From the NCBI RefSeq assembly GCF_014645555.1, contig NZ_BMLY01000002.1, positions 186,001 through 250,000 of the forward strand: a stretch of DNA of 64,000 bases. Direction: 5' to 3'. The position numbers and the translations under genes are program-made. The first letter of the stretch is position 1; each line of letters opens with the position of its first letter. Source of the DNA: Silvimonas amylolytica. GTDB taxonomy: Bacteria > Pseudomonadota > Gammaproteobacteria > Burkholderiales > Chitinibacteraceae. Positions 8,296-16,304 of the stretch are shown here, in pieces. The notes under the pieces are model-generated. The model had not been told where the DNA came from, made no database searches, and saw nothing but the letters and a program-made list of their open reading frames with translations.

Positions 8296-9921
8296 TCAAC
8301 CGAGAATCTTTTCCGCCGCCCGTACACCCCACCAGGAGGCTTCTTCGAAAACGGAGAACCCGGACAGGTCGCTATGTGCGAACAGGATCTTGCCGTCGTG
8401 TTCACGCAATGCTTGCAGACCGGCATTGTGTAAAAAACCCGGCGCGGGGCTGGCCATGGCGTGGCCGCGTACCGTGATATCAAGCCCGATCGCGCATTGC
8501 TGCAAACGGCGGCCGTAAACCACTTTGAGATCACATGCGGCTTCGTCGTACAGGGCGGCCGGCGTAGCGTGTTCCAGCCATTGTCTGGCTTGCTGCGGGG
8601 TGCGATCGCTATACACCTGATAGGCGGTGAATACGGTTTTGGATGGCGGTGCCCAAGTGATGTTCTGATGGGTTGAGACGACATAACCCAGCCCGCGCCC
8701 ACCATGGATGACGTTGTCCCACGCCAGTACGGCGCCAGGTTCTTCGGCCGGGAAACCATCCAGCAAGAAACTGGAAATCACCCACGCAGCGTGGGGCGGC
8801 ATATGGCGGGTAGCGTCAAAACCATAGTGCGCGATCTGCGGGACAACATACTGCGCGACGTGTAGTGGCATGGCGCAAATCACCCGGTCTGCATCCACGG
8901 TAAATGTGCGGAAACCGTGACCTGACTGTTCTGCGCACAAGACGCGCACTCCGGCGGGTGTCTCATCAACCCGTACCGCCATACCTTCGTGCCATTGCGC
9001 CTGGCTCGATTGCGCCAGATGCCGCGCCAGGGGGTTCAAGCCGCCCGGCCAGGTGAGTACCGCGCCCTCGCTGGCATTGGCGGCCTGCCCCGCGCGCGCG
9101 GCAAAGTAATGCAAGCCGGCCCAGGCGGAGATCTGATTGGCCAACGCGCCGAAGTCATCACGGCAGCAGTAATCCAGGTAGGTGCGCAAACCAGGCGCGG
9201 TATAGCCGGCCTGGTCGAGCCAGTGCGCAAAAGTTTGCTGGTCTAGCGCCAGCCAGTGCGGATCGGCTGAGGACATTTCCACAGGAATACAAAACACGCG
9301 CTTGCCATCTGCGCCCACGGCTTGCTTAAGCTGATCCGTGTATTTGAAAAAGCGGGCTTGCTGTTCCCGCTCTGCCTGGCTTTGGCCTTGCTGTGGCAAC
9401 AGGCCGTCTTCCCAGTGGCCGTTTACAAACAGGCGTTCATCCGGTGCATGCACCAGGACCCTTTCATCAAATCGGGGCTTGGGGGCGTATGGCTCGGCTT
9501 CGATCACACCCGCGTCGAACAACATATCGCGCACATGGCGCGACTCCATGGATGGCAGGGGCAGATAATGCGCGCCCTTGGGATAGGCCAGCTCGCCAAA
9601 CGCGCCACCGGCGGCGTTGCCGTAGTGCTCTGGCCCGGCCAGCAGCATGAAGTCTTTGTAACCACCACGGGCCAGCCGCCAACCGGCCGACAAACCCGCC
9701 ACACCGCTCCCCAGAATGATCGTGCCGGTTTTATAGCTGGCAGAGGGCGCAGGCAGATTACGGTGGTCACGCAAGGCGTGCCCCATGCTCATGCCTGGCG
9801 TGTTGACGACGGGTGTGACTTCGCGCCAGCCAAGGCGTGAACAGCCCGCCAGGCCCAATGCGGCGCTGCCCAGCAAGAACTGGCGGCGGGATAATCCACT
9901 CACCGGATCACCTGATCCCAA
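8296..9921 (-). CDS. Tat-exported FAD-dependent oxidoreductase (amine oxidase-like)
   Basis: 541 residues. The N-terminus has a twin-arginine motif (SRRQFLLG, residues 11-18) followed by a hydrophobic stretch and a lipobox-like LAGC at 24-27, so it is probably exported folded with FAD and perhaps lipid-anchored. The Rossmann signature ILGSGVAGLSAG lies near residue 72, and the C-terminal segment ending in ILFAHSDLSGFSVFEEA resembles flavin amine oxidases. A polyamine or amine substrate is inferred from the context: its start overlaps by 22 bp the stop of the aminopropyltransferase gene upstream, so the two are translationally coupled. Confidence 0.85.
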   Translation of the reverse strand: MGSGDPVSGLSRRQFLLGSAALGLAGCSRLGWREVTPVVNTPGMSMGHALRDHRNLPAPSASYKTGTIILGSGVAGLSAGWRLARGGYKDFMLLAGPEHYGNAAGGAFGELAYPKGAHYLPLPSMESRHVRDMLFDAGVIEAEPYAPKPRFDERVLVHAPDERLFVNGHWEDGLLPQQGQSQAEREQQARFFKYTDQLKQAVGADGKRVFCIPVEMSSADPHWLALDQQTFAHWLDQAGYTAPGLRTYLDYCCRDDFGALANQISAWAGLHYFAARAGQAANASEGAVLTWPGGLNPLARHLAQSSQAQWHEGMAVRVDETPAGVRVLCAEQSGHGFRTFTVDADRVICAMPLHVAQYVVPQIAHYGFDATRHMPPHAAWVISSFLLDGFPAEEPGAVLAWDNVIHGGRGLGYVVSTHQNITWAPPSKTVFTAYQVYSDRTPQQARQWLEHATPAALYDEAACDLKVVYGRRLQQCAIGLDITVRGHAMASPAPGFLHNAGLQALREHDGKILFAHSDLSGFSVFEEASWWGVRAAEKILG

Positions 9922-11435
9922 TCTTGTTCAAAATAGCGGACGAGCGACTGGTTGTTCAGATGATTGGACTCAACCGGAATACGCTTCATGTCAGGCGGGA
10001 AGGTGAACATTTCTTGCGTGGTCGCCGCGTTCAGATACCGCATAGGTAGCTGGTAACTGGTGGGCGGGGTGAAGTCTTTACGCTTGCTGGCCAGCACAAA
10101 ACCCCACTCACCAAAAGACGGCACGTAAAGGTGATAAGGCCAGGTATTGAAGCCTGCCTCACGCAGGGTGGCATCGATACACCAGTACGCATGGGGCGCG
10201 AAATACGGTGAGGTCGACTGGATCACCGCATAGCCGTTGTCACTCAGGTGATGCGCCAGCAGACGGTACACCGGCACGCTGTAGAGCTTGCCCAGACCAA
10301 AACTGGAGGGGTCAGGAAAATCGACGATCACGGCATCGAATACGCCGGTCGATTGTTCCAGCCAGCGGCCAGCATCCACGTTGATGATGGTCACGCGCGG
10401 GTCATGGAATGCGTTGTGATTGAGCGTGCGCAGCGTGTCGGAGGTCGAGAACAGGTCTGTCATCGCGTGATCCAGGTCGACCAGCGTGACACGTTTGATG
10501 TTGGGGTAACGCAGCACCTCGCGCAGCGCCAGACCGTCGCCACCGCCCAGGATCAAGATGGATTGTGCCCACGGCGAGGACGCCATCAGCGGGTGCACCA
10601 GCCCTTCGTGATAACGGTATTCGTCGCGCGAAGAAAACTGCAGATTGCCGTTGATGTACAGCCGCAGATCATCCTTCCAGCGCGTGACCACAAGGCGCTG
10701 ATACGGTGTGGTTTTGGCGTAGATGATCTCATCGCCATACAGGCCTTTTTCGGCGATGTAGGTCAGTTTTTCACCCACCGCAAAACCACCCGCCAACAGG
10801 CACAGCAGCATGGCCGCGCCCAGCACACGCTGGCGGGCATTTTTGACTTCATGGCGGAAAATCCAGGTGGTCCAGATCGCCACCGCCAGATTGGACATCC
10901 CAAACAGAAAGCCAGTCCGGGAGAGGCCCAGTTTGGGCGCCAGCACCAGCGGGAACAGCAGCGACACCACCAGCGCGCCCAGGTAGTCAAACGTCAACAC
11001 GCGGCTGACCAGTTCTTTGAACTCGGTCTGGCGCGCGTTGAAGATGCGCATGACCAGCGGAATTTCCATGCCCACAAGGATGCCCAGCACCAACACCAGG
11101 GCATAAAGAACTGTTCTGAAGGGCGCAGAGAGCCAGGCAAACACCAGAAACAGCCCGGCAGCGGAAATACCGCCAATCACGCCCACCAGCATTTCGATAT
11201 CGACAAAGCGCGTCAGGGTGTCTTCATCACGTACATAGCGTGACAAATGCGAGCCGATCCCCATGGCGAACAGATAGCAGCCAATAATGGAAGAGAACTG
11301 GAGGATGGAGTCTCCCAGCAGGTAGCTGGACAGCGCACCAGCGATCAATTCGTACGCCAGGCCGCAGGAGGCCACCACAAAAACCGACAGGACCAGCGCG
11401 CGATCGGGCAAAACTGCAGCCGAAGCTGAACGCAT
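9900..11435 (-). CDS. Membrane-embedded polyamine aminopropyltransferase (spermidine synthase-like)
   Basis: 511 residues. The first ~220 form about seven membrane helices; the rest is a spermidine-synthase fold. The nucleotide motif GGGDG (297-301), acidic residue VDLD (319-322), NVDA (352-355) and catalytic DFPDP (372-376, in place of the usual DSTDP) are all present, so it should transfer aminopropyl groups from decarboxylated S-adenosylmethionine to an amine. This membrane-fused class is common in bacteria and its acceptor is often unclear. It is divergent from the DUF350-SPFH-DUF4178-AdoMetDC set, which supplies the matching decarboxylase. Confidence 0.92.
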   Translation of the reverse strand: MRSASAAVLPDRALVLSVFVVASCGLAYELIAGALSSYLLGDSILQFSSIIGCYLFAMGIGSHLSRYVRDEDTLTRFVDIEMLVGVIGGISAAGLFLVFAWLSAPFRTVLYALVLVLGILVGMEIPLVMRIFNARQTEFKELVSRVLTFDYLGALVVSLLFPLVLAPKLGLSRTGFLFGMSNLAVAIWTTWIFRHEVKNARQRVLGAAMLLCLLAGGFAVGEKLTYIAEKGLYGDEIIYAKTTPYQRLVVTRWKDDLRLYINGNLQFSSRDEYRYHEGLVHPLMASSPWAQSILILGGGDGLALREVLRYPNIKRVTLVDLDHAMTDLFSTSDTLRTLNHNAFHDPRVTIINVDAGRWLEQSTGVFDAVIVDFPDPSSFGLGKLYSVPVYRLLAHHLSDNGYAVIQSTSPYFAPHAYWCIDATLREAGFNTWPYHLYVPSFGEWGFVLASKRKDFTPPTSYQLPMRYLNAATTQEMFTFPPDMKRIPVESNHLNNQSLVRYFEQDWDQVIR

Positions 11436-11520
11436 TAACAGTGATTCCTTAAGACTGATTGTCGCTACATACCGACAAAGAGTGGCTACAATTGCACTCT
11501 CGTGAAAGGAGCGCCGCGCA
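11436..11520. promoter_or_regulatory. Divergent promoter region of the polyamine/SPFH locus
   Basis: The 85 bp between the aminopropyltransferase start and the DUF350 start must carry promoters for both arms. A TACAAT hexamer at 11487-11492 is a plausible -10 box for the rightward arm, although no well-spaced -35 is visible. GTCG and CGAC half-sites (11461-11475) flank it. A GAAAGGAG ribosome binding site ends at 11511. Confidence 0.4.
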
Positions 11521-11907
11521 ATGGTACAGCTTTACGCCTACCTGCTTCATCTGTTGACCGCTTTTGTGCTGTTGCTGGTGTTCACGTTTGTGTACGTGAA
11601 GATCACGCCGATTGATGAATTTGCGCTGATTCGCCGCGGTGTCGTGGCGGCGGCGTTATCGCTGGGTGGGGCGCTGGTCGGCTTCGGGCTGACGCTGGCA
11701 TCGGCGATTACACGCTACGATCAGTACACCGTGGTGTTTGCCTGGGCGATCAGTGCCATGGTGATCCAGTTGCTGACTTACGCGGTGGTGACCCGCTTGC
11801 TGCCGCAAATGAATGAAGCGTTGCAAAACAACAACGTCGCCATGGGCGCGCTGATGGGGTCGACCTCGCTGACCGTGGGGATCCTCAACGCCGCCTGCCT
11901 GAGTTAG
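11521..11907 (+). CDS. DUF350 (YjfL-like) membrane protein
   Basis: A 128-residue protein with four predicted membrane helices. It has the charged motif IDEFALIRRG after the first helix and the conserved glycine-rich segments of the DUF350/YjfL family (GGALVGFGLTLASAI). The biochemical role is unknown. In E. coli, yjfL lies near a glutathionylspermidine-synthase homologue (yjfC), and here it sits with polyamine enzymes, so a polyamine link recurs. It is the first gene of the rightward arm with a strong ribosome binding site. Confidence 0.88.
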   Translation: MVQLYAYLLHLLTAFVLLLVFTFVYVKITPIDEFALIRRGVVAAALSLGGALVGFGLTLASAITRYDQYTVVFAWAISAMVIQLLTYAVVTRLLPQMNEALQNNNVAMGALMGSTSLTVGILNAACLS

Positions 11908-11990
11908 GCCGGATCGTTTATACGGCTTTACGTGCCAGTGCCCCGACCGGGCACATTCCGCATCCAGGAATCTTTACCGGAGTACAGACC

Positions 11991-13031
11991 ATGAGCCTCG
12001 GTTCTTTTATCAAGAAACAGTTCATCGACATCCTGCAATGGAACGAGGAAGGCGACGGCACGCTGGCGTGGCGCTATCCCATGCAGGATTTTGAAATCCA
12101 GTACGGTGGCAGCCTGACCGTACGCGAGTCGCAAATGGCCGTGTTTGTGAACGAAGGCAAGATTGCCGATGTATTCGGCCCCGGCATGCACAAGCTCACC
12201 ACGCAAACACTGCCGGTACTGACCTACCTGAAGAACTGGGACAAACTGTTTGAGTCCCCTTTCAAGTCTGATGTGTACTTCTTCAGTACCCGCCTGCAGC
12301 TGGGTCGCAAATGGGGCACCCCGCAGCCCGTAACGCTGCGCGACAAAGACTTTGACATGGTGCGGCTGCGGGCCTTTGGCGTGTACGCGTACAAGGTGGC
12401 CGACCCGAAAACCTTCTTCACCGAAATCAGTGGCACGCGTGAACGCTACACCGTTGAGGACATGGAGCAGCAGCTCAGAAACCTGATCGTCGCGGGGATG
12501 GCACCGGCACTGGGTAATGCCGGCGTACCGTTCCTGGATATGGCGGCCAATCAGAGCCTGATGGGTGACAAGCTGCGCGAAGGCCTGACGCCACTGTTTG
12601 AACGATACGGTCTGTCGCTTGATACCTTCGCGGTGGAAAGCATCTCGTTGCCGGAAGACCTGCAAAAAGCCATCGACACGCGGATCAGCATGGGCATGGT
12701 TGGCGACATGAACCGCTATACGCAGTATCAGACCGCGCAGGCCATCCCGCTGGCGGCACAAAACGAAGGTGGCCTGGCGGGCACGGGAGCGAGCCTGGCT
12801 GCGGGCGTGGCATTTGGTCAGGTCATGGCGAACAGCATGGGCGCGGCAGTAACCGGCACTGGCCAGCCTGGCGTGGCGGCACCTGCAGTAGCGGCCGCCG
12901 TGGCAGCGCCTGCGCCCGACAGCCCGGAAGCCCGCCTGGGCCAACTCAAGGGCTTGCTGGATAAAGGGCTGATCTCGGCCGCGGACTATGACACGGCCAA
13001 GGCGGAAATCCTCAAAAAGCTGATCGGCTAA
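11991..13031 (+). CDS. SPFH-domain protein with C-terminal SHOCT motif
   Basis: 346 residues, of the virion-core-protein/YdjI-like SPFH group. The SPFH (stomatin/prohibitin-like) region covers about residues 25-240, beginning with LTVRESQMAVFVNEGKI. An Ala/Gly-rich linker (about 255-310) leads to a SHOCT segment at 317-345 (LKGLLDKGLISAADYDTAK). Proteins of this kind form membrane-associated oligomers. There is no transmembrane helix, so membrane attachment is probably peripheral. It is 83 bp after DUF350 and 16 bp before the DUF4178 gene, in one likely operon. It probably scaffolds the membrane complex; that is inference. Confidence 0.9.
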   Translation: MSLGSFIKKQFIDILQWNEEGDGTLAWRYPMQDFEIQYGGSLTVRESQMAVFVNEGKIADVFGPGMHKLTTQTLPVLTYLKNWDKLFESPFKSDVYFFSTRLQLGRKWGTPQPVTLRDKDFDMVRLRAFGVYAYKVADPKTFFTEISGTRERYTVEDMEQQLRNLIVAGMAPALGNAGVPFLDMAANQSLMGDKLREGLTPLFERYGLSLDTFAVESISLPEDLQKAIDTRISMGMVGDMNRYTQYQTAQAIPLAAQNEGGLAGTGASLAAGVAFGQVMANSMGAAVTGTGQPGVAAPAVAAAVAAPAPDSPEARLGQLKGLLDKGLISAADYDTAKAEILKKLIG

Positions 13032-13047
13032 GGCGCTCGACAGGCTC

Positions 13048-14514
13048 ATGGCGGAACCCATCTACAAAACAGCCTGCCCGGCATGCGGCGCACCGGTCAG
13101 TTTCCGGTCAAGCGCATCGGTCATGGCCGTGTGCAGCTATTGCCAGAGCACGCTGCTGCGCGATGCCGACAGCGTGCGCAATATCGGCAAGATGTCAGAC
13201 GTACTGGCCGACTACTCCCCCATCCAGATCGGGACGTCCGGTCTGTATGAGGGCAAGACCTTCACCGTGGTCGGCCGTATCCAGCTGCAGTACGAAGATG
13301 GTTACTGGAATGAGTGGTACTGCGCCTTTGATGACCAGCATGCAGGCTGGCTGGCCGATGCCTCTGGCCAGTATGTCTTCACCATGGACGCACCCCCACC
13401 CGTCAACGCCCCCCAGTTCGAGAGCCTGCGCCCGGGCACCGGTCTGGCCCATCTTGATGCGTTGTGGAACATGGCCGACGCCCGCATTGCGCGCTGTGTG
13501 GCCGGCCAGGGCGAATTGCCATTTGCAGTCGGTGCCGGTTACGAAGTTAAAGCCGCCGACTTCAGAAGCCGTGATCGCTTCCTGACGCTGGATTGGTCCG
13601 AACCACAGTTACGTTGTTACGCGGGCAAGGCTGTCACGCTGGATGGCATGAAATGCCAATTGTTGCGCGAAGGTAGCGCCATTGCTGATACCGCAGGCCG
13701 TCTACGCGGCAAGATCAGCACGATCAACTGCCCACACTGCGGTTCGCCGATCAGCTATGCGCCCGGACTGACGGGCTTCATGATCTGCCCTGCCTGTCAC
13801 ACCGAGAGCGCCAATACGCCGGAACGCCAGGAGGTGCTCGCCACCCAGCAGCGGGCGGAATCCGTGCAGACCACACTCAAACCAGGCGACAGCGGCAACA
13901 TTGATGGTCTGTTGTGGGACGTGCTCGGGGTCATGGTGCGCCGTGAAGTGGGTGAGAACGACAAGTGGACGGAATATCTGCTCTTTAATGTCATGAAGGG
14001 TTTTTTGTGGCTGGTGGAAACCAGTGATGGCTGGCAGCGCGTGAATGTCATGGACATCTGGCCGGTCCCCGCAGGCGATAAAATCAGCTTTGAATCAGCC
14101 AGTTTTGATCATCTTTACCAGTACACCGGAGAAGTCGTCTGGGCAGCGGGCTCTTTCAACTGGCGTGTGAAGGTCGGTGATCGCACGGTCATCAACGACT
14201 ACCGCCGAGCCAGTGTCACCCTGACCAGCGAAGCCACATCGCAGGAAATGACCTGGTCGCGCAGCCAGACCGTCACTGCGGACCAGTTGGCCAAATGGTT
14301 TCCCAATAACAAAGTGGCAGCAAAAAGCGGTACAGCGGCAGCCCGTACCGCAACCAAAGATCTGGAGACCATCGCCAAAATCTTCTCCTGGCTGATGGTG
14401 ATCATTAATCTGCCCCTGCTGTTCAGCGATGACGACTCCATCATGCCCATCGTGATTTGCGCTTTTGCCCTGTTATTCCTCTGGGTCCCCATCTGGGCCG
14501 CGCGCGAAACCTGA
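13048..14514 (+). CDS. DUF4178 protein with two zinc ribbons and a C-terminal membrane anchor
   Basis: 488 residues. Two zinc ribbons are visible: C10/C13 with C29/C32, and C228/C231 with C247/C250. Each is followed by a beta-rich DUF4178 domain (about 55-190 and 275-420, with features such as YEDGYWNEWYCAF and DKWTEYLLFN). The C-terminus has one or two hydrophobic helices (about 448-485), so the protein is membrane-anchored. DUF4178 proteins are frequent neighbours of DUF350 and membrane aminopropyltransferases, but their activity is unknown. No enzymatic motif is seen. Confidence 0.88.
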   Translation: MAEPIYKTACPACGAPVSFRSSASVMAVCSYCQSTLLRDADSVRNIGKMSDVLADYSPIQIGTSGLYEGKTFTVVGRIQLQYEDGYWNEWYCAFDDQHAGWLADASGQYVFTMDAPPPVNAPQFESLRPGTGLAHLDALWNMADARIARCVAGQGELPFAVGAGYEVKAADFRSRDRFLTLDWSEPQLRCYAGKAVTLDGMKCQLLREGSAIADTAGRLRGKISTINCPHCGSPISYAPGLTGFMICPACHTESANTPERQEVLATQQRAESVQTTLKPGDSGNIDGLLWDVLGVMVRREVGENDKWTEYLLFNVMKGFLWLVETSDGWQRVNVMDIWPVPAGDKISFESASFDHLYQYTGEVVWAAGSFNWRVKVGDRTVINDYRRASVTLTSEATSQEMTWSRSQTVTADQLAKWFPNNKVAAKSGTAAARTATKDLETIAKIFSWLMVIINLPLLFSDDDSIMPIVICAFALLFLWVPIWAARET

Positions 14515-14532
14515 CCGATCAAACACGCCACA

Positions 14533-14694
14533 ATGCCCAAACACCTTTTCTACTTTCTCTACGCCATCGCCATTGTCGGCGGTGGCACTCTGCTGGACTA
14601 CAACGTCGGCCGCGCCAGCAGCCGCAGCGGTGGAGGTTATTACGGCGGCTCTCCGGGCGCTGGCGGCTGGGTTTCAGGGGGACACCATAAATGA
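14533..14694 (+). CDS. Small glycine-rich membrane protein, 53 aa
   Basis: A short gene with a single N-terminal hydrophobic helix (LFYFLYAIAIVGGGTLL) and a tail rich in Gly, Ser and Tyr (RSGGGYYGG, GAGGW) ending in HHK. Its stop codon overlaps the ATG of the decarboxylase gene (ATGA at 14691-14694), which argues that it is truly translated. It starts 18 bp after the DUF4178 stop. I do not know a named family. A structural role beside the SPFH and DUF350 proteins is a guess. Confidence 0.7.
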   Translation: MPKHLFYFLYAIAIVGGGTLLDYNVGRASSRSGGGYYGGSPGAGGWVSGGHHK

Positions 14695-15047
14695 ATGACG
14701 CCTATACACCCGGCATGCACGTGCTTGCTGATTTTCATGGGGTTGACCCGGCATTGCTCAGCGATGCCATTCCCCTGCAAACTGCGCTGAAAGACGCAGC
14801 CACCGCAGCCGATGCTTTTGTGATTGCCTCGCACTTCCACCACTTTGGCCCGCAGATGGGCGTAACCGGCGTACTGCTGTTGCGTGAGTCCCACATGAGC
14901 ATTCATACCTGGCCTGAAACCGGTCTGGCGGTGATTGATATCTTCATGTGTGGCCACGCCCAGCCCAAGCGCGCCCTTGCCGCACTGCAACACAGTTTGC
15001 GTCCAACGCGCGTGGTCAGTCAGAGCATTCGGCGTGGTGCACCATAA
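14691..15047 (+). CDS. speD: S-adenosylmethionine decarboxylase, prokaryotic pyruvoyl type
   Basis: 118 residues, matching the small class-1B enzyme. The self-cleavage site is E66-S67, in the signature RESHMSIHTWPE. The processing histidine H72 and the cysteine C87 keep the spacing seen in the Thermotoga enzyme (Ser63, His68, Cys83). It makes decarboxylated S-adenosylmethionine, the aminopropyl donor needed by the membrane aminopropyltransferase on the other arm of this locus. It is coupled by ATGA to the 53-residue gene upstream and is the last gene of the rightward arm. Confidence 0.93.
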   Translation: MNDAYTPGMHVLADFHGVDPALLSDAIPLQTALKDAATAADAFVIASHFHHFGPQMGVTGVLLLRESHMSIHTWPETGLAVIDIFMCGHAQPKRALAALQHSLRPTRVVSQSIRRGAP

Positions 15048-15092
15048 AAGCGCCGCCTGGCGCGGCTGATATACCACTCATCCGCCTGTGGT

Positions 15093-15127
15093 TTGACTAT
15101 TGACAAATTTTGCTCTGCAGCAGAGCA
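15093..15127 (+). promoter_or_regulatory. Candidate promoter with a perfect palindrome
   Basis: TTGACA (15100-15105) is a good -35 candidate. It is followed by the perfect inverted repeat TGCTCTGC-A-GCAGAGCA (15111-15127), which would fall between the -35 and a weak -10 near 15123-15130. It is placed like a repressor operator for the small gene at 15296, about 170 bp downstream. Confidence 0.4.
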
Positions 15128-15295
15128 TATGCCCACGGGTTATCGCCCCTCCCTGCCGTCTCCTTGGTAAACCATGCCAGGACTTTCTCCAGATCCATAT
15201 GGTTGCCGGGTAGACGCGTCCTGTTTGTTCTGTGTCTTGTTCCCGGCCTGTGTTTATGGCGCTTTGCGGCGCATTGAGGATGCTAATGGTCGGTC

Positions 15296-15499
15296 ATGAA
15301 CGAGAGTCTGTACGTCTTGCAATACAGTCCTGAAACCAGGAATTTCCACGTCGAAAAACTGCATGTGATGCTGGACAAGAACCAGCAAGCCTTCCAGAGC
15401 GGAAAGCCGGTTGATTATGTGCCCTTGGGTATGTACGAACGGCTCGATGAGCTACTGGAAGAAAAAGCCCGCTTGATCAAAGCACGGGCGCGGCGCTGA
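15296..15499 (+). CDS. Small hypothetical protein, 67 aa
   Basis: I do not recognise the family. The product is soluble, begins with a strand-like segment (SLYVLQYSPETRNFHVE) and ends in a charged helix (LDELLEEKARLIKARARR). A GAGGATGC stretch about 10 bp upstream of the ATG could serve as a ribosome binding site. It stands alone between a possible regulated promoter and a strong terminator, which supports it being a real transcription unit. Confidence 0.6.
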   Translation: MNESLYVLQYSPETRNFHVEKLHVMLDKNQQAFQSGKPVDYVPLGMYERLDELLEEKARLIKARARR

Positions 15500-15530
15500 T
15501 GGCCTGGTGAGGTTGTCGCGGTGGATAAAC

Positions 15531-15559
15531 AAAAAAGCCGGCATAAGCCGGCTTTTTTG
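15531..15559. terminator. Bidirectional rho-independent terminator
   Basis: Perfect stem AAAAAAGCCGGC / GCCGGCTTTTTT around an ATAA loop. It has A and T runs on both flanks, so it can end transcription of the 67-residue gene from the left and of the methyltransferase gene from the right. Confidence 0.9.
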
Positions 15560-15581
15560 TTTACTGGCAACGAACATGCCC

Positions 15582-16304
15582 TCAAATATGAAAATAGCCG
15601 ACTGAAGAATCAAACGGCAAGCGCTTCAATTCGATCTTGTTCAAGTCAAACACTTCACGCAACGCGCTGGTTTCACCGGGGAAATTGCGGTAAGCCACTT
15701 CATCGAGCACCACAATGGCCCCTTTAGGCATATAAGGCAGGAAAGTCTCCAGCGCGACCTTGGTCGGAGCGTACAAGTCGGTGTCGAGAATCAGCATTGC
15801 TACAACGAGGTCCGGCCGGGTTTTGACAAACTCCGGGACGGTTTTGACGATATCACCCTTCACGAGTTCACACCGTGGAATCCGGTTAACCGGACGGACC
15901 AGATCATTGGCATTAATCATGTCCTGAATCAAGGATTCATCTGTATCCGAGAACATGTTCTCATTGATATCAGAAGGATCTTCATTCTTGTCGATACTGG
16001 TAAATCCCTCAAAGGTATCAAAACCGATAATTGAGCGATTAATTGCGTAGGGCTCCAGGATCATCGACAAATGCATATACAGCATCAGCGAATTACCTTT
16101 ATACACACCACATTCCACAATTGCGCCCGGGACATCAAGCACCTTCTTGAATAACTCCATCCGCGACAATGCAGCGGTGACGGCAATCCGGTTGGAGAAC
16201 ACAAAAGGCGCATCTGCCACGTATGAGGAGTCGACGCGCTTCAAGACATTTGTACGTGTTTCATTGTACTCAATCTCTGCCGGTGTGAGACGACGCTTGG
16301 TCAT
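15582..16304 (-). CDS. TylF/MycF-like O-methyltransferase
   Basis: 240 residues, class I S-adenosylmethionine-dependent methyltransferase of the TylF (macrocin O-methyltransferase) type. The cofactor site is seen as GAIVECGVYKGNS (residues ~60-72) and GFDTFEGF (about 92-99). The metal/catalytic acidic motif is ILDTDLY, and AIVVLDEV follows. In known members the substrates are sugar hydroxyls of antibiotics or glycans; here it is unknown. Its ATG overlaps the stop of the upstream gene (ATGA at 16301-16304), so the two products probably act on the same molecule. Base composition appears poorer in GC than that of the neighbours. Confidence 0.85.
   Translation of the reverse strand: MTKRRLTPAEIEYNETRTNVLKRVDSSYVADAPFVFSNRIAVTAALSRMELFKKVLDVPGAIVECGVYKGNSLMLYMHLSMILEPYAINRSIIGFDTFEGFTSIDKNEDPSDINENMFSDTDESLIQDMINANDLVRPVNRIPRCELVKGDIVKTVPEFVKTRPDLVVAMLILDTDLYAPTKVALETFLPYMPKGAIVVLDEVAYRNFPGETSALREVFDLNKIELKRLPFDSSVGYFHI

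Noticed and set aside
10248-11243. Long open frame (331 codons) on the plus strand, antisense to the aminopropyltransferase
   Set aside because: It is a composition shadow: rich in His, Gln and Arg, with no family motifs, while the opposite strand has clear enzyme motifs.
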